A DNA stretch of 7,579 nt from Frankiaceae bacterium (GTDB lineage Bacteria > Actinomycetota > Actinomycetes > JAVEEJ01), in contig JAVEEJ010000116.1 in the NCBI GenBank assembly GCA_030840515.1, positions 1 through 7,579 on the forward strand, read 5' to 3'. A program made the translations under genes and the position numbers. Positions 1-7,069 of the stretch are shown one piece after another (positions within the stretch are counted from its first letter, which is position 1; each line of letters starts with the position of its first letter). The notes beneath the pieces are model-generated. The model was not told the DNA's origin and did no database searches. It worked only from the letters and a program-made list of their open reading frames with translations.

Positions 1-2
1 CT

Positions 3-860
3 CTAGCGCGGGTAGCCGGCCATCTCCTCGAGCCGCGCGATCCGCTCGGGCATCGGCGGGTGGGTCGAGAAGAGCTTCTGGATCCCCATGCTGCGGACCG
101 GGTTGGCGATCATCAGGCTGCTGGTCGGCTGCAGCGTGGGGGTCGGCGCGAGCGGTCGGGCCGCCGTACCCGCCTCCAGCTTGCGCAGCGCCGAGGCCAG
201 CGCGAGCGGGTCGCCGGTGAGCTGGGCGCCGGACGCGTCGGCCTGGTACTCGCGGGATCTGCTGATGGCCATCTGGACCAGGCCGGCGCCGATCGGTGCG
301 AGGAAGAACATCAGCAGGGCGACGATGGGGTTGGCCCCCTCGTCGTCATCGCCGCCGCCGAAGAACAGCGCGAACTGGGCGACGTAGGAGATGACCGTGG
401 CGAGGCCGGCCGCGATGGAGCCGATGAGGATGTCGCGGTTGTAGACGTGGGAGAGCTCGTGGCCGAGCACGCCACGCAGCTCGCGCTCGTCGAGGATGCC
501 GAGGATGCCCTCGGTGCAGCAGACCGCCGCGTTGCGCGGGTTGCGACCGGTGGCGAAGGCGTTGGGCTGGTCGGTCGGTGAGACGTAGAGCCGAGGCATC
601 GGTTGCCGAGCCTGCTGCGAGAGGTCGCGCACGATCCGGTACATCTCCGGCGCCTCGGCCTCGGAGACCGGCCGCGCCCGCATCGAGCGCAGCGCCATCT
701 TGTCGCTGAAGAAGTAGCTGAAGCCGTTCATCCCCAGGGCGAGGAGCACGGCGATGGTCAAACCGGTGCTGCCCCCCAGAACGCTGCCGATGAACAGCAT
801 CGCGGCCGAGAGCCCTGCGATCAGGACGGCGGTCTTGAGCCCGTTGTAGTGCCGGTGCAC
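3..860 (-). CDS. htpX: Zinc metalloprotease HtpX (membrane-bound, M48 family)
   Basis: Membrane-embedded zinc endopeptidase of the M48 family. In bacteria where it has been studied, HtpX cleaves misfolded or damaged membrane proteins on the cytoplasmic face, alongside FtsH. With the GTG at 860 the protein has 285 residues, a normal family length. Hydrophobic segments lie at about 10-28, 33-51, 145-167 and 179-199. The zinc-binding HELSH motif is at 134-138, and E204 in SREYQAD is the expected third zinc ligand. The family signatures NAFATGRNP (about 100-108) and FSTHPPMPERIARLEEM near the C-terminus are also present. I chose GTG 860 over the in-frame GTG at 893 because AGGAGG lies 4 bases before it and because family members usually begin with MHRHxNGLKT. 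The 11 extra upstream residues look like untranslated leader. A vicinal cysteine pair (C114-C115) sits close to the active site. The gene ends at TAG, two bases from the window edge. Assignment is secure. Confidence 0.96.
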   Translation of the reverse strand: MHRHYNGLKTAVLIAGLSAAMLFIGSVLGGSTGLTIAVLLALGMNGFSYFFSDKMALRSMRARPVSEAEAPEMYRIVRDLSQQARQPMPRLYVSPTDQPNAFATGRNPRNAAVCCTEGILGILDERELRGVLGHELSHVYNRDILIGSIAAGLATVISYVAQFALFFGGGDDDEGANPIVALLMFFLAPIGAGLVQMAISRSREYQADASGAQLTGDPLALASALRKLEAGTAARPLAPTPTLQPTSSLMIANPVRSMGIQKLFSTHPPMPERIARLEEMAGYPR

Positions 861-864
861 TGCT

Positions 865-870
865 CCTCCT
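865..870 (-). promoter_or_regulatory. Ribosome binding site of htpX
   Basis: AGGAGG, a perfect Shine-Dalgarno core, lies 4 bases before the GTG at 860. It decides the htpX start: the alternative in-frame GTG at 893 has no comparable purine-rich element in front of it. The spacing is slightly short but workable. Confidence 0.75.
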
Positions 871-893
871 AGGAAACGTCTACCGCTCTGCAC

Positions 894-919
894 AACGCGA
901 TCTGCGGGGCCCGCGTTCC
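894..919 (-). promoter_or_regulatory. Possible ECF-sigma (SigR/SigH/SigE-like) promoter for htpX
   Basis: On the minus strand, GGAAC (919-915, preceded by another G) is followed after exactly 18 bases by GTT (896-894), which reads CGTTG in context. Actinobacterial stress ECF sigma factors recognise GGAAT or GGAAC with a spacer near 18 bases and a GTT -10 element. A transcript from here would begin near 885-888. That leaves a leader of about 25 bases with the AGGAGG site, ending at the GTG of htpX. A membrane-stress protease is a plausible target. The match is to short elements in GC-rich DNA, and GGAAC is also one arm of a small palindrome, so coincidence is possible. Confidence 0.42.
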
Positions 920-925
920 CGGAAC
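904..925. repeat. Two abutting 11-base perfect palindromes between nuoN and htpX
   Basis: Positions 904-914 read GCGGGGCCCGC (5-base arms around one base) and positions 915-925 read GTTCCCGGAAC (the same geometry). They touch with no gap and fill much of the nuoN-htpX spacer. The one-base centre and the lack of a following T tract make a rho-independent terminator unlikely. They could be a protein-binding site, or chance in GC-rich sequence. The second palindrome contains the GGAAC of the promoter candidate. Confidence 0.4.
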
Positions 926-926
926 C

Positions 927-2402
927 TCACCCGAGCGCCCCGCCCGCCGCGGCCCGCATGACCAACTGCGGCACGACGCTGACGACGACCGTAGCGGCGC
1001 CGGCGACAAGCGCCGCGCCCACCGCCGCTCGGGCGGGCGGGAACGGCCGTTCGGTCGCCGCGCCGGGCGACAGGGCGACCACGGCCCAGCGCAGGTAGTA
1101 GGCCAGCGCGATGACCGTGTTGACCGCCATCACGACGGCGAGCCAGGTGTAGCCCGCATCCACCGCGGACCGCAGGACGACGACCTTTGCCACCAGACCG
1201 CCCACGCCGGGCGGCAGCCCGGCCAGCGACGCGAGCGAGAGCACCAGCACGCCGGCGGTCCACGGCGCGACCCGCACGAGTCCACGCGAGGCCTCGATGG
1301 TCAGCGCCCCGTGCGAGCGCGCCAGCACCGACGCAGCGGCAAAGGCACCCAGGGTCATGGCGGCGTAGAAGCCGAGGTAGCCGAGGGTCGCCGTACTCGC
1401 CTCCTGCATCTGCTTGCGCCCCGCGTCGGCATGCAAAGCGAGTGGCACGAGCATGTAGCCGGCCTGCGCGACCGACGACCAGGCCAGCAGCCGGATCACG
1501 GTCCGCTGCCGCAACGCGAGCAGGTTGCCGAGCGACATCGTCAGGGCGGCGAGTACGCCGAGCACGGGTCCCCAGGTCCCGACGTAAGGCGCCAGGCCGC
1601 GCAGGAGCAGCAGCAGCAAGCCGGCGAACCCCGCGGCTTTCGAGACGACCGCGAGGTAAGCGGCGACGGGCAGCGGTGCACCGGAGTACGCATCCGGAAC
1701 CCAGAAGTGGAAGGGGACGGCCGCGACCTTGAAGCCGAAGCCTGCGACGACGAGTACGACGGCGGCCGCGGCGAGCGGGTCGTGGCGATGCGCGCTGAGT
1801 CCTTCGGCGATGAGGTCGAGGTGTAGCGATCCTGTGACGCCGTAGAGCAGGCTGGCGCCGTAGAGCGTGAGCGCAGTGGAGACGACGCCGATCAGGAACG
1901 CCTTGAGCGCCGCCTCCGCGCTGCGCGGGTCACCCGGACGCAGACCCACGAGGACAAAGGTCGGCAGCGACACCAGCTCCAGCGCGACCACGAGCGTGAT
2001 CACGTCACGGCCGGCAGCCATCACCATCGCGCCGGTCGCGGAGCTGAGCAGCAGGAACACAGCCTCGCCCGGGGGCAGCCGGTGATCGCGCAAGGCGCCG
2101 GTCAGCAAGGGCAGCACCACCGCGAGTGCGAGCAGCACCAGACCCTGCAGCGCCAGCGCGAACCCGTCGGCCTCGTAAGAGCAGGCGTGCGCGGTGAGGC
2201 AGAACGTGGCGCGCGGCTCACCGCGTGCCAGGACGGCGACGAAGACCAGGGCGACCGCAGTCCCGAGCAGCCCGATCCCCACCGCGAGCTCGACCCGTCG
2301 CCGGCGGACGAGCAGGTCCACCACCAGCACTGCCGCTGCGGTGAGGGCCAGAGCCGTCGGCGGCGCCAGCGCGAGACCGTCCACGTGCTGGACCAGGCTC
2401 AT
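927..2402 (-). CDS. nuoN: NADH-quinone oxidoreductase subunit N
   Basis: Antiporter-like proton-pumping subunit of the complex I membrane arm, located nearest to NuoK and the quinone module. The protein has 491 residues, close to the usual 480-500, and is hydrophobic throughout with about 14 predicted membrane helices. The charged residues of the family are present: E142 in VALELVSLPTF, K225 in GFGFKVAAVPFHFWVPDAY, K255 in AVVSKAAGF, and K406 after GLPPGVGG. RLLAWSSVAQAGYM (304-317) is the typical discontinuous-helix region. The ATG at 2402 overlaps the nuoM stop as ATGA and has a weak GGGGTG element upstream. The open frame continues to 3035, but that extension lies over nuoM, is Arg/Ala-rich and has no NuoN similarity. 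C68 and C74 flank a loop that may face the outside. This is the only gene here with a clear ATG start besides the ambiguous nuoK, and the last nuo gene of the cluster. Confidence 0.96.
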   Translation of the reverse strand: MSLVQHVDGLALAPPTALALTAAAVLVVDLLVRRRRVELAVGIGLLGTAVALVFVAVLARGEPRATFCLTAHACSYEADGFALALQGLVLLALAVVLPLLTGALRDHRLPPGEAVFLLLSSATGAMVMAAGRDVITLVVALELVSLPTFVLVGLRPGDPRSAEAALKAFLIGVVSTALTLYGASLLYGVTGSLHLDLIAEGLSAHRHDPLAAAAVVLVVAGFGFKVAAVPFHFWVPDAYSGAPLPVAAYLAVVSKAAGFAGLLLLLLRGLAPYVGTWGPVLGVLAALTMSLGNLLALRQRTVIRLLAWSSVAQAGYMLVPLALHADAGRKQMQEASTATLGYLGFYAAMTLGAFAAASVLARSHGALTIEASRGLVRVAPWTAGVLVLSLASLAGLPPGVGGLVAKVVVLRSAVDAGYTWLAVVMAVNTVIALAYYLRWAVVALSPGAATERPFPPARAAVGAALVAGAATVVVSVVPQLVMRAAAGGALG

Positions 2403-3910
2403 GCGCTCACCCCGAGCACACCGCGGACGGCCGCCTCGCCGAGGCCGAGCACGATCCGCGGGTAGAGCCCGATGACGACGGTCGCCACCACGAGCGGCGT
2501 CCACGCCACGAGCTCTGACACCCGCGCCTCGCCCACCGGACGCAGCCGACGAGCCGAGGGGACAGGCCCGAAGGCGGTGCGTCGCAGCAGGTCGAGGAAG
2601 TAGGCCGCGGTGATGATGGCGCCGAGGCAGGCGAGGCAGACGAGGAGCTGGAACCACACGGCGGGCAGCCCACCTGCGGGGCGCCATGCGCCGAACAGCG
2701 CCAGCGCCTCGCCCCAGAACCCGGCAAGGCCAGGCAGCCCGAGGCTCGCGACGCCGGCGAACACGAGCAGCGATCCGAGGTAGGGAGTCTGTCCGAGCAT
2801 GCCCTCGCCGACGACGGCGATCTCTGAGGAGTGGTGGCGCTCCTTCAACGCGCCGACGAGGAAGAACAGCAGCCCGGTGATGAGGCCATGGGCGATGTTG
2901 GCCAGCAGCGCGGCTTGGACGCCGATCGTCGTCAGCGAGGCGATCCCGAGAACGACGAACCCCATGTGGCCGACGCTCGAGTAGGCGATCAGCCGCTTCA
3001 TGTCGCGCTGGACGAGGCACACCAGCGAGCCCCATACGATCCCGATGACGGCGAAGCCCGCCAGCGCGGGCGCCAGGTCGTGCGCACCCTGCGGCACGAC
3101 GGGCAGCACCAGCCGGACCAGCCCGTAGGTCCCCATCTTCAGCAGCACCCCGGCGAGCAGCACCGAGCCGACAGTCGGCGCCTCGGTGTGCGCATCAGGG
3201 AGCCAGGTGTGCAACGGCCAGACCGGCGTCTTCACCGCGAGCCCGAGGATCATCAGCGCAGCGGCGGCATCTTGGACGCCGCGCGGCATACCCGCCCCGC
3301 GCCGGCCCGCCAGCTCGACGAGGTCGAAGGTCCCCGCATGGGTGCCGACGACGAGGAACCCGACCAGCATCACGACGGAGCCCAGCAGGGTGAACAGGAT
3401 GAACTTCGTGGCCGCGTGCTGCCGACGCTCGCCGCCCCACAAGGCGATCACGAAGTACATCGGCAGCAGCACGACCTCGAAGGCGATGAAGAAGACGATG
3501 AGGTCCAAGGCCATGAAGGTGGCCAGCACCCCGGTCTCGAGCAGCAGCAGCAGTCCGATGAGAGCCCGCGGCCTCACGGGCTCGGGCATGTGCCGCAGCA
3601 GATGCACCATGCAGAGCAGGAACAGCAGAGCGGCCAGCCCCACCAGAGGCAGCGAGATCCCGTCGACGCCGAGATGGAAGCGGACGCCGATGGCAGGGAT
3701 CCAGTCGCCATCGAGCTCGAGCTGAGGTCGTCCTGCGCGGCCGATGTCGAAGCTGCCGAACAGAGCGAGTACGCCGACCACCACAGAACCCGTGACCACG
3801 AGGCCGACCACGTGCGCGATCGCATCGCCGACCTCGGGCAGGAGCAGGAGCAGCAGCGCACCCGCCAGTGGCAGCGCGAGGATGACGGGCAACGCCCATG
3901 AGCCGCTCAC
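2399..3910 (-). CDS. nuoM: NADH-quinone oxidoreductase subunit M
   Basis: Middle antiporter-like proton-pumping subunit of complex I, packed between NuoN and NuoL. It has 503 residues, the normal size, with about 14 membrane helices. Key residues are E145 in FIAFEVVLLPMYF, K227 in AVKTPVWPLHTWLPDAHTEA, K258 in GVLLKMGTYG, H341 in the HGLITGLLFFLVG helix, and E401 in GFWGEALALFG, where NuoM carries Glu in place of the Lys found in NuoL and NuoN. That Glu, together with DMKRLIAYSSVGHMGFV, identifies it as NuoM. The start is GTG 3910, which overlaps the nuoL TGA as GTGA. I see no good Shine-Dalgarno sequence, so initiation probably relies on coupling to nuoL translation. An ATG seven bases further in is out of frame. 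The 3' end overlaps the nuoN start as ATGA. Confidence 0.97.
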   Translation of the reverse strand: MSGSWALPVILALPLAGALLLLLLPEVGDAIAHVVGLVVTGSVVVGVLALFGSFDIGRAGRPQLELDGDWIPAIGVRFHLGVDGISLPLVGLAALLFLLCMVHLLRHMPEPVRPRALIGLLLLLETGVLATFMALDLIVFFIAFEVVLLPMYFVIALWGGERRQHAATKFILFTLLGSVVMLVGFLVVGTHAGTFDLVELAGRRGAGMPRGVQDAAAALMILGLAVKTPVWPLHTWLPDAHTEAPTVGSVLLAGVLLKMGTYGLVRLVLPVVPQGAHDLAPALAGFAVIGIVWGSLVCLVQRDMKRLIAYSSVGHMGFVVLGIASLTTIGVQAALLANIAHGLITGLLFFLVGALKERHHSSEIAVVGEGMLGQTPYLGSLLVFAGVASLGLPGLAGFWGEALALFGAWRPAGGLPAVWFQLLVCLACLGAIITAAYFLDLLRRTAFGPVPSARRLRPVGEARVSELVAWTPLVVATVVIGLYPRIVLGLGEAAVRGVLGVSA

Positions 3911-5766
3911 ACCACAACCGCCACGGAGACGACGACGAGCAGCACACCCGCGATCAGTGCAGCGAGGTAGGAGCGGACCCGGCCGGCACCGACCACACGC
4001 AGGGACGAGCTGGTGCGCACGGCGGATCGGCCAATGCCTTCGACCGCGTGGTTGATGGCGCTCGCATCGGTCTCGGCCACTGCCGCGGCGACGCTTCGCG
4101 TAGGCCGGACAGCTCCCCTGTCATAGAGCGCGTCGACGCCGAACCCGCTGCGCAGCCGGCGTTGCGACGAGCCGAGCAGCAGCACCGGGTCGCGTGCGCC
4201 CGCGTGCGAGTAGAGCCACAGCGCAGCGAAGACGGCGAGGACCCCGATGGCTGTCAGCGTCACGCCGCCGACGCTCAGCTCGATCCCCTCGCGCGCACCG
4301 GCCGGCGCGGGCAGCCACGACGGCAGCGCGTCAGGAAGGGCGAGGAACGTCGAGACGCCGCAGGTCACCGTGAGGGCGGTCACGGACTGAGCCATCGACA
4401 GCCGCGGCTCATGCAGGTCTCCGCGCGGCGCCGGAGGGGCGAGCAGGATCAGGAGCAGTCGCGCGACGTACGCCGCGGTGATCAGCACCGTGGCGAGTCC
4501 TGCCAGGTAGAGCAGCACGCCCTCGAACTGGTCCGGCCCTGGCCCGCTGCCGCCGGCGGCGCTCTTCATCGCCGCGAGCACGGAGTCCTTCGACCAGGCA
4601 CCGGCGAAGGGCGGCAGCCCTGCGAGGGTGAGTCCGCCGACGATCAGGGCGAGCGCTGCCACCGGCATCCGCCTCGCGACGCCACGCATCTGCGACAAGG
4701 CACCGGTGTGAACGGCATGCAGCACCAAGCCCGCCGCGAGGAAGAGCAGCGCCTTGGCCGAGGCATGCACCATCAGGTGGAGCAGCCCGGCGTCGTAGCC
4801 ACCGGCAGCCAGCGCGCCGAGCATGTAGGCGAGCTGGCTCGTGGTGGACCAGGCGAGCAACCGCTTCAGGTCGTCCTGCGCGAAGGCGGCCAGCGCACCG
4901 AGCAACATGGTGACGGCTGCCATCAGTGCCAGCACGTCGAGCGTGACCGTGCTGGCCAGGAAGAGGGGATGCAGCCGTGCGACGAGGTAGACGCCGGCGG
5001 CGACCATCGTCGCGGCGTGGATCAGCGCGCTGATGGGTGTCGGTCCTGCCATCGCGTCGGGCAGCCACACATGAAGGGGGAACTGCGCGCTCTTGCCTGC
5101 CACACCGAGCAGCAACAGCAGCGAGCCCGCGACGAGGGCCCCGTGCGGCAGCCGGGGCACAGCCGCGAGAAGCTCACCGATGTCCGTCGTACCCGCTGCC
5201 GTTCCGAGCACGGCGACTCCGAGCAGCATCCCCACGTCGCCGATGCGCGTGACCAGGAACGCCTTGACCGCCGCGCGGCGCGCGTAGTCGAGCTCGCGGT
5301 AGTGGCCGATGAGCAGGTAGGAGCACAGGCCCATCACCTCCCAGCCCACGAGCAGCTCGAGCAGGTCGGAGGCAACCACCACGAGCAGCATGGCGGAGGT
5401 GAACAGCGACACCTGCGCGGCGTAGGAGGGGTAGCGCAGATCGTCGTGCAGGTAGCCGACGGAGTACACCTGGACCGCGAGCGCGACCACTCCCACCATG
5501 ACTGCAACGACCGCCGCCAGCGAGTCGAAGCGGGTGCCCGCTAGCACCTGCAGCGCGCCGGCCGGTGCGATGAGCAGGCGGTCCAGGCGAACCCGCGTCG
5601 GGTCGTCCAAGGCGGAGGGGAGCAGGAGCAGCGCGACCAAGGCGGTCGTTGTGGCGCCGGTCAGGGCGATCGCCGCCGCGCGCGGCCGGGTCCTGCACGC
5701 CGGCAGTGCGCCGAGCAGCGCCGCGGCGAACGGGATCGCCGGCAGCAGCCAGGCAGCCGAGCTCAC
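3907..5766 (-). CDS. nuoL: NADH-quinone oxidoreductase subunit L
   Basis: Distal antiporter-like proton-pumping subunit of complex I. Its C-terminal lateral helix runs along the membrane arm in known structures. The 619 residues match the family (613 in E. coli). Functional residues are E143 in LLVGWEVMGLCSYLLIG, K225 in AGKSAQFPLHVWLPDAMAG, H250 in SALIHAATMVAAGVY, K338 in HASAKALLFLAAG and K393 in GAWSKDSVL. DDLKRLLAWSTTSQLAYM (298-315) is the conserved helix-break region. About 500-540 plus the final hydrophobic stretch (600-619) correspond to the C-terminal helices, with a hydrophilic linker between (FGVDALYDR at 542-550). The start is GTG 5766, which has GAGGAGG four bases upstream and overlaps the nuoK TGA as GTGA. 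The stop overlaps the nuoM GTG in the same way. The long antisense open frame across this gene is a codon-bias shadow. Confidence 0.97.
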   Translation of the reverse strand: MSSAAWLLPAIPFAAALLGALPACRTRPRAAAIALTGATTTALVALLLLPSALDDPTRVRLDRLLIAPAGALQVLAGTRFDSLAAVVAVMVGVVALAVQVYSVGYLHDDLRYPSYAAQVSLFTSAMLLVVVASDLLELLVGWEVMGLCSYLLIGHYRELDYARRAAVKAFLVTRIGDVGMLLGVAVLGTAAGTTDIGELLAAVPRLPHGALVAGSLLLLLGVAGKSAQFPLHVWLPDAMAGPTPISALIHAATMVAAGVYLVARLHPLFLASTVTLDVLALMAAVTMLLGALAAFAQDDLKRLLAWSTTSQLAYMLGALAAGGYDAGLLHLMVHASAKALLFLAAGLVLHAVHTGALSQMRGVARRMPVAALALIVGGLTLAGLPPFAGAWSKDSVLAAMKSAAGGSGPGPDQFEGVLLYLAGLATVLITAAYVARLLLILLAPPAPRGDLHEPRLSMAQSVTALTVTCGVSTFLALPDALPSWLPAPAGAREGIELSVGGVTLTAIGVLAVFAALWLYSHAGARDPVLLLGSSQRRLRSGFGVDALYDRGAVRPTRSVAAAVAETDASAINHAVEGIGRSAVRTSSSLRVVGAGRVRSYLAALIAGVLLVVVSVAVVV

Positions 5767-6077
5767 GCCGCCTCCTCGCGCAGCTCGGTCGCACGGTCCA
5801 GGTCCACGGACTCACGGCGGCGGTAGAGCAGCAGCACGATGGCCAGCCCGACGCCGACCTCCGCTGCCGCGATCGTCACCACGAAGAGCGTGGTCACCTC
5901 GCCGGTGCGGAAGCGGTCACGCAGGTAAGCGCCGAACGCGATGAGGTTGAGGTTGACGGCGTTGAGCATGAGCTCGACCGCCATCAGGACGAGTACGGCG
6001 TTCTTGCGCGCGAGCACGCCATAGATCCCGAGCCCGAACAGCAGCGCGCCCGCGACGAGCGGCACCGCCAGGTGCAT
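5763..6077 (-). CDS. nuoK: NADH-quinone oxidoreductase subunit K
   Basis: Small three-helix subunit of the complex I membrane arm, related to MrpC of Mrp antiporters. It links NuoN to the NuoA/J region and carries two membrane-buried glutamates needed for coupling. With ATG 6077 it has 104 residues (the family is about 100). The buried glutamates are E35 in VLMAVELMLNAVNLNL and E73 in TIAAAEVGVGLAIVLLL. The loop GVLARKNAVLVLM is typical. The start is ambiguous: GTG 6080 lies one codon upstream and overlaps the nuoJ stop as GTGA like the other junctions, while ATG 6077 gives the usual MHL N-terminus. A weak GAGGG lies 6 or 9 bases before these two starts. The last residues (ELREEAA) also encode the GAGGAGG ribosome site of nuoL. 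Confidence 0.95.
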   Translation of the reverse strand: MHLAVPLVAGALLFGLGIYGVLARKNAVLVLMAVELMLNAVNLNLIAFGAYLRDRFRTGEVTTLFVVTIAAAEVGVGLAIVLLLYRRRESVDLDRATELREEAA

Positions 6078-6586
6078 CACTGCTCGCCCTCGATGTCATC
6101 CCGGGTGAGCACGACAGCGCCCACGAGGGCGGCGAGAAGCAGCAGCGAGAGCAACTCGAAGGGAAGCACCCACGACCGGAACAGCGCGCTCCCGATCACC
6201 TCTCCGTTGCCTACCGGGCGGGCCTTCAGGTCGACCCGCACATCCCCGAACGACTTGAGCAGCAGCACCACGAGGGTCGCGGTCATCGCGGTGGCAACGA
6301 CTGCCGCGCCGAGCCGTGCACCGTCGGTGTCCGCGCTTCGCCCGATGGGGGCCCGCGTCAGCATCACCGCGAAGAGCATGAGGACGACGACCGCGCCGAC
6401 GTACACCAGCACCTGCACCCAGGCGACGAGCTCAGCCGCGAGCACCACGTAGCAGCCGGCGAGCGCCGCCAGCGAGACAACGAGCCAGAGCGCGGCGTGC
6501 ACCACCTGCCGCGTCGTGACGACGAGGGCCGCCGCCCCGACCGAAGTCGCGGCCAGCAAGGCGATCACCACGTCGAACGTCGTCAC
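6077..6586 (-). CDS. nuoJ: NADH-quinone oxidoreductase subunit J
   Basis: Membrane-arm subunit of complex I with about five helices. Its third helix contains the pi-bulge that takes part in conformational coupling between quinone reduction and proton pumping. The 169 residues are near the E. coli size (184), and as I recall shorter than the main NuoJ of Streptomyces. The diagnostic stretch VLVYVGAVVVLMLFAVML lies at about 59-76, preceded by E52 in LAAELVAWVQ. A hydrophilic loop spans about 112-135 and the protein ends in TRDDIEGEQ, which follows the last helix. The start is GTG 6586, with AAGGAG eight bases upstream and a GTGA overlap with the nuoI stop. The same frame stays open to 6904, but that extension is Arg/His-rich out-of-frame nuoI sequence and is not part of NuoJ. 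Confidence 0.95.
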   Translation of the reverse strand: MTTFDVVIALLAATSVGAAALVVTTRQVVHAALWLVVSLAALAGCYVVLAAELVAWVQVLVYVGAVVVLMLFAVMLTRAPIGRSADTDGARLGAAVVATAMTATLVVLLLKSFGDVRVDLKARPVGNGEVIGSALFRSWVLPFELLSLLLLAALVGAVVLTRDDIEGEQ

Positions 6587-7056
6587 CCCGCGGACTCCTT
6601 GCCCGGCTCTGCGCCGGGGTCGAGCGCGGGAGGCGGCGGCACCGTGCGCATCCAAGCGGTGAGGCGGTCCTTCTCGTGCAGCATGTCGCGGATGTCGTAC
6701 TCGGCGTACTCGAACTCCGGGGTCCAGAACAGCGCGTCGAAGGGGCAGGCCTCGATGCAGATGCTGCAGTACATGCACAGCGAGAAGTCGATGGCGAAGC
6801 GGTCCAGCACGTTGCGCTGCCGCTCGCGCCCGCCGGGTGGGGCGGGGATGGTCTCCTTGTGCGAGTCGATGTAGATGCACCAGTCGGGGCACTCGCGGGC
6901 GCACAGCATGCAGACCGTGCAGTTCTCCTCCACGAGGGCGATCACGCCCCGGCTGCGCGGCGGCAGCTCTGGCATGACGTCCGGGTACTCCTCGGTGACG
7001 CTGCGCTTGAGCATCGAGCGCATCGTCACGGCGAGACCCTGCAGCAGCCCCTTCAC
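6583..7056 (-). CDS. nuoI: NADH-quinone oxidoreductase subunit I (two 4Fe-4S clusters)
   Basis: Peripheral-arm subunit at the membrane interface. It holds clusters N6a and N6b, which pass electrons on to N2 in NuoB and then to quinone. It has 157 residues. Two CxxCxxCxxxCP motifs are complete: C46, C49, C52, C56 (CTVCMLCARECP) and C94, C97, C100, C104 (CMYCSICIEACP). An additional C60 lies in DWCIYI. The segments NCTVCMLCARECPDWCIYID, RNVLDRFAIDFSLCMYC and FEYAEYDIRDM closely resemble what I recall of the Streptomyces 'nuo2' NuoI. The acidic, Pro-rich tail (VPPPPALDPGAEPG) also fits that type. The start is GTG 7056, with AAGGAGA beginning at the nuoH stop codon and an 8-base spacer. There are 13 bases between nuoH and nuoI. 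The stop overlaps nuoJ as GTGA. Confidence 0.96.
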   Translation of the reverse strand: MKGLLQGLAVTMRSMLKRSVTEEYPDVMPELPPRSRGVIALVEENCTVCMLCARECPDWCIYIDSHKETIPAPPGGRERQRNVLDRFAIDFSLCMYCSICIEACPFDALFWTPEFEYAEYDIRDMLHEKDRLTAWMRTVPPPPALDPGAEPGKESAG

Positions 7057-7064
7057 ACTCGAAT

Positions 7065-7069
7065 CTCCT
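7065..7069 (-). promoter_or_regulatory. Ribosome binding site of nuoI
   Basis: AGGAG, with the preceding A supplied by the nuoH TGA stop, sits 8 bases before GTG 7056. It lies in the only non-overlapping junction inside the nuo cluster seen here and supports the GTG start of nuoI. Confidence 0.75.

Noticed and set aside
861..893. GTG at 893 as the htpX start
   Set aside because: It has no ribosome site and lies in the putative -10 region, and it would add residues absent from the usual HtpX N-terminus. GTG 860 with AGGAGG is better.
861..930. Rho-independent terminator after nuoN
   Set aside because: The inverted repeats have one-base centres and no T tract follows on the minus strand, so I see no convincing terminator.
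2403..3035. Upstream extension of the nuoN frame (211 codons)
   Set aside because: It overlaps nuoM entirely and is Arg/Ala-rich with no NuoN similarity. ATG 2402 gives a normal-length NuoN and the ATGA coupling seen at similar junctions.
2831..3901. Plus-strand open frame (356 codons) opposite nuoM
   Set aside because: Low-complexity polar product with the same antisense-shadow character. nuoM on the other strand is certain.
3898..5544. Long plus-strand open frame (548 codons) opposite nuoL
   Set aside because: Its product is rich in Arg, Gln, Glu and His with no recognisable domain, and it mirrors nuoL codons. It is a typical antisense shadow in high-GC DNA.
6587..6904. Upstream extension of the nuoJ frame
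   Set aside because: This part is out-of-frame nuoI sequence, rich in Arg and His. GTG 6586 has a good ribosome site and yields a normal NuoJ.
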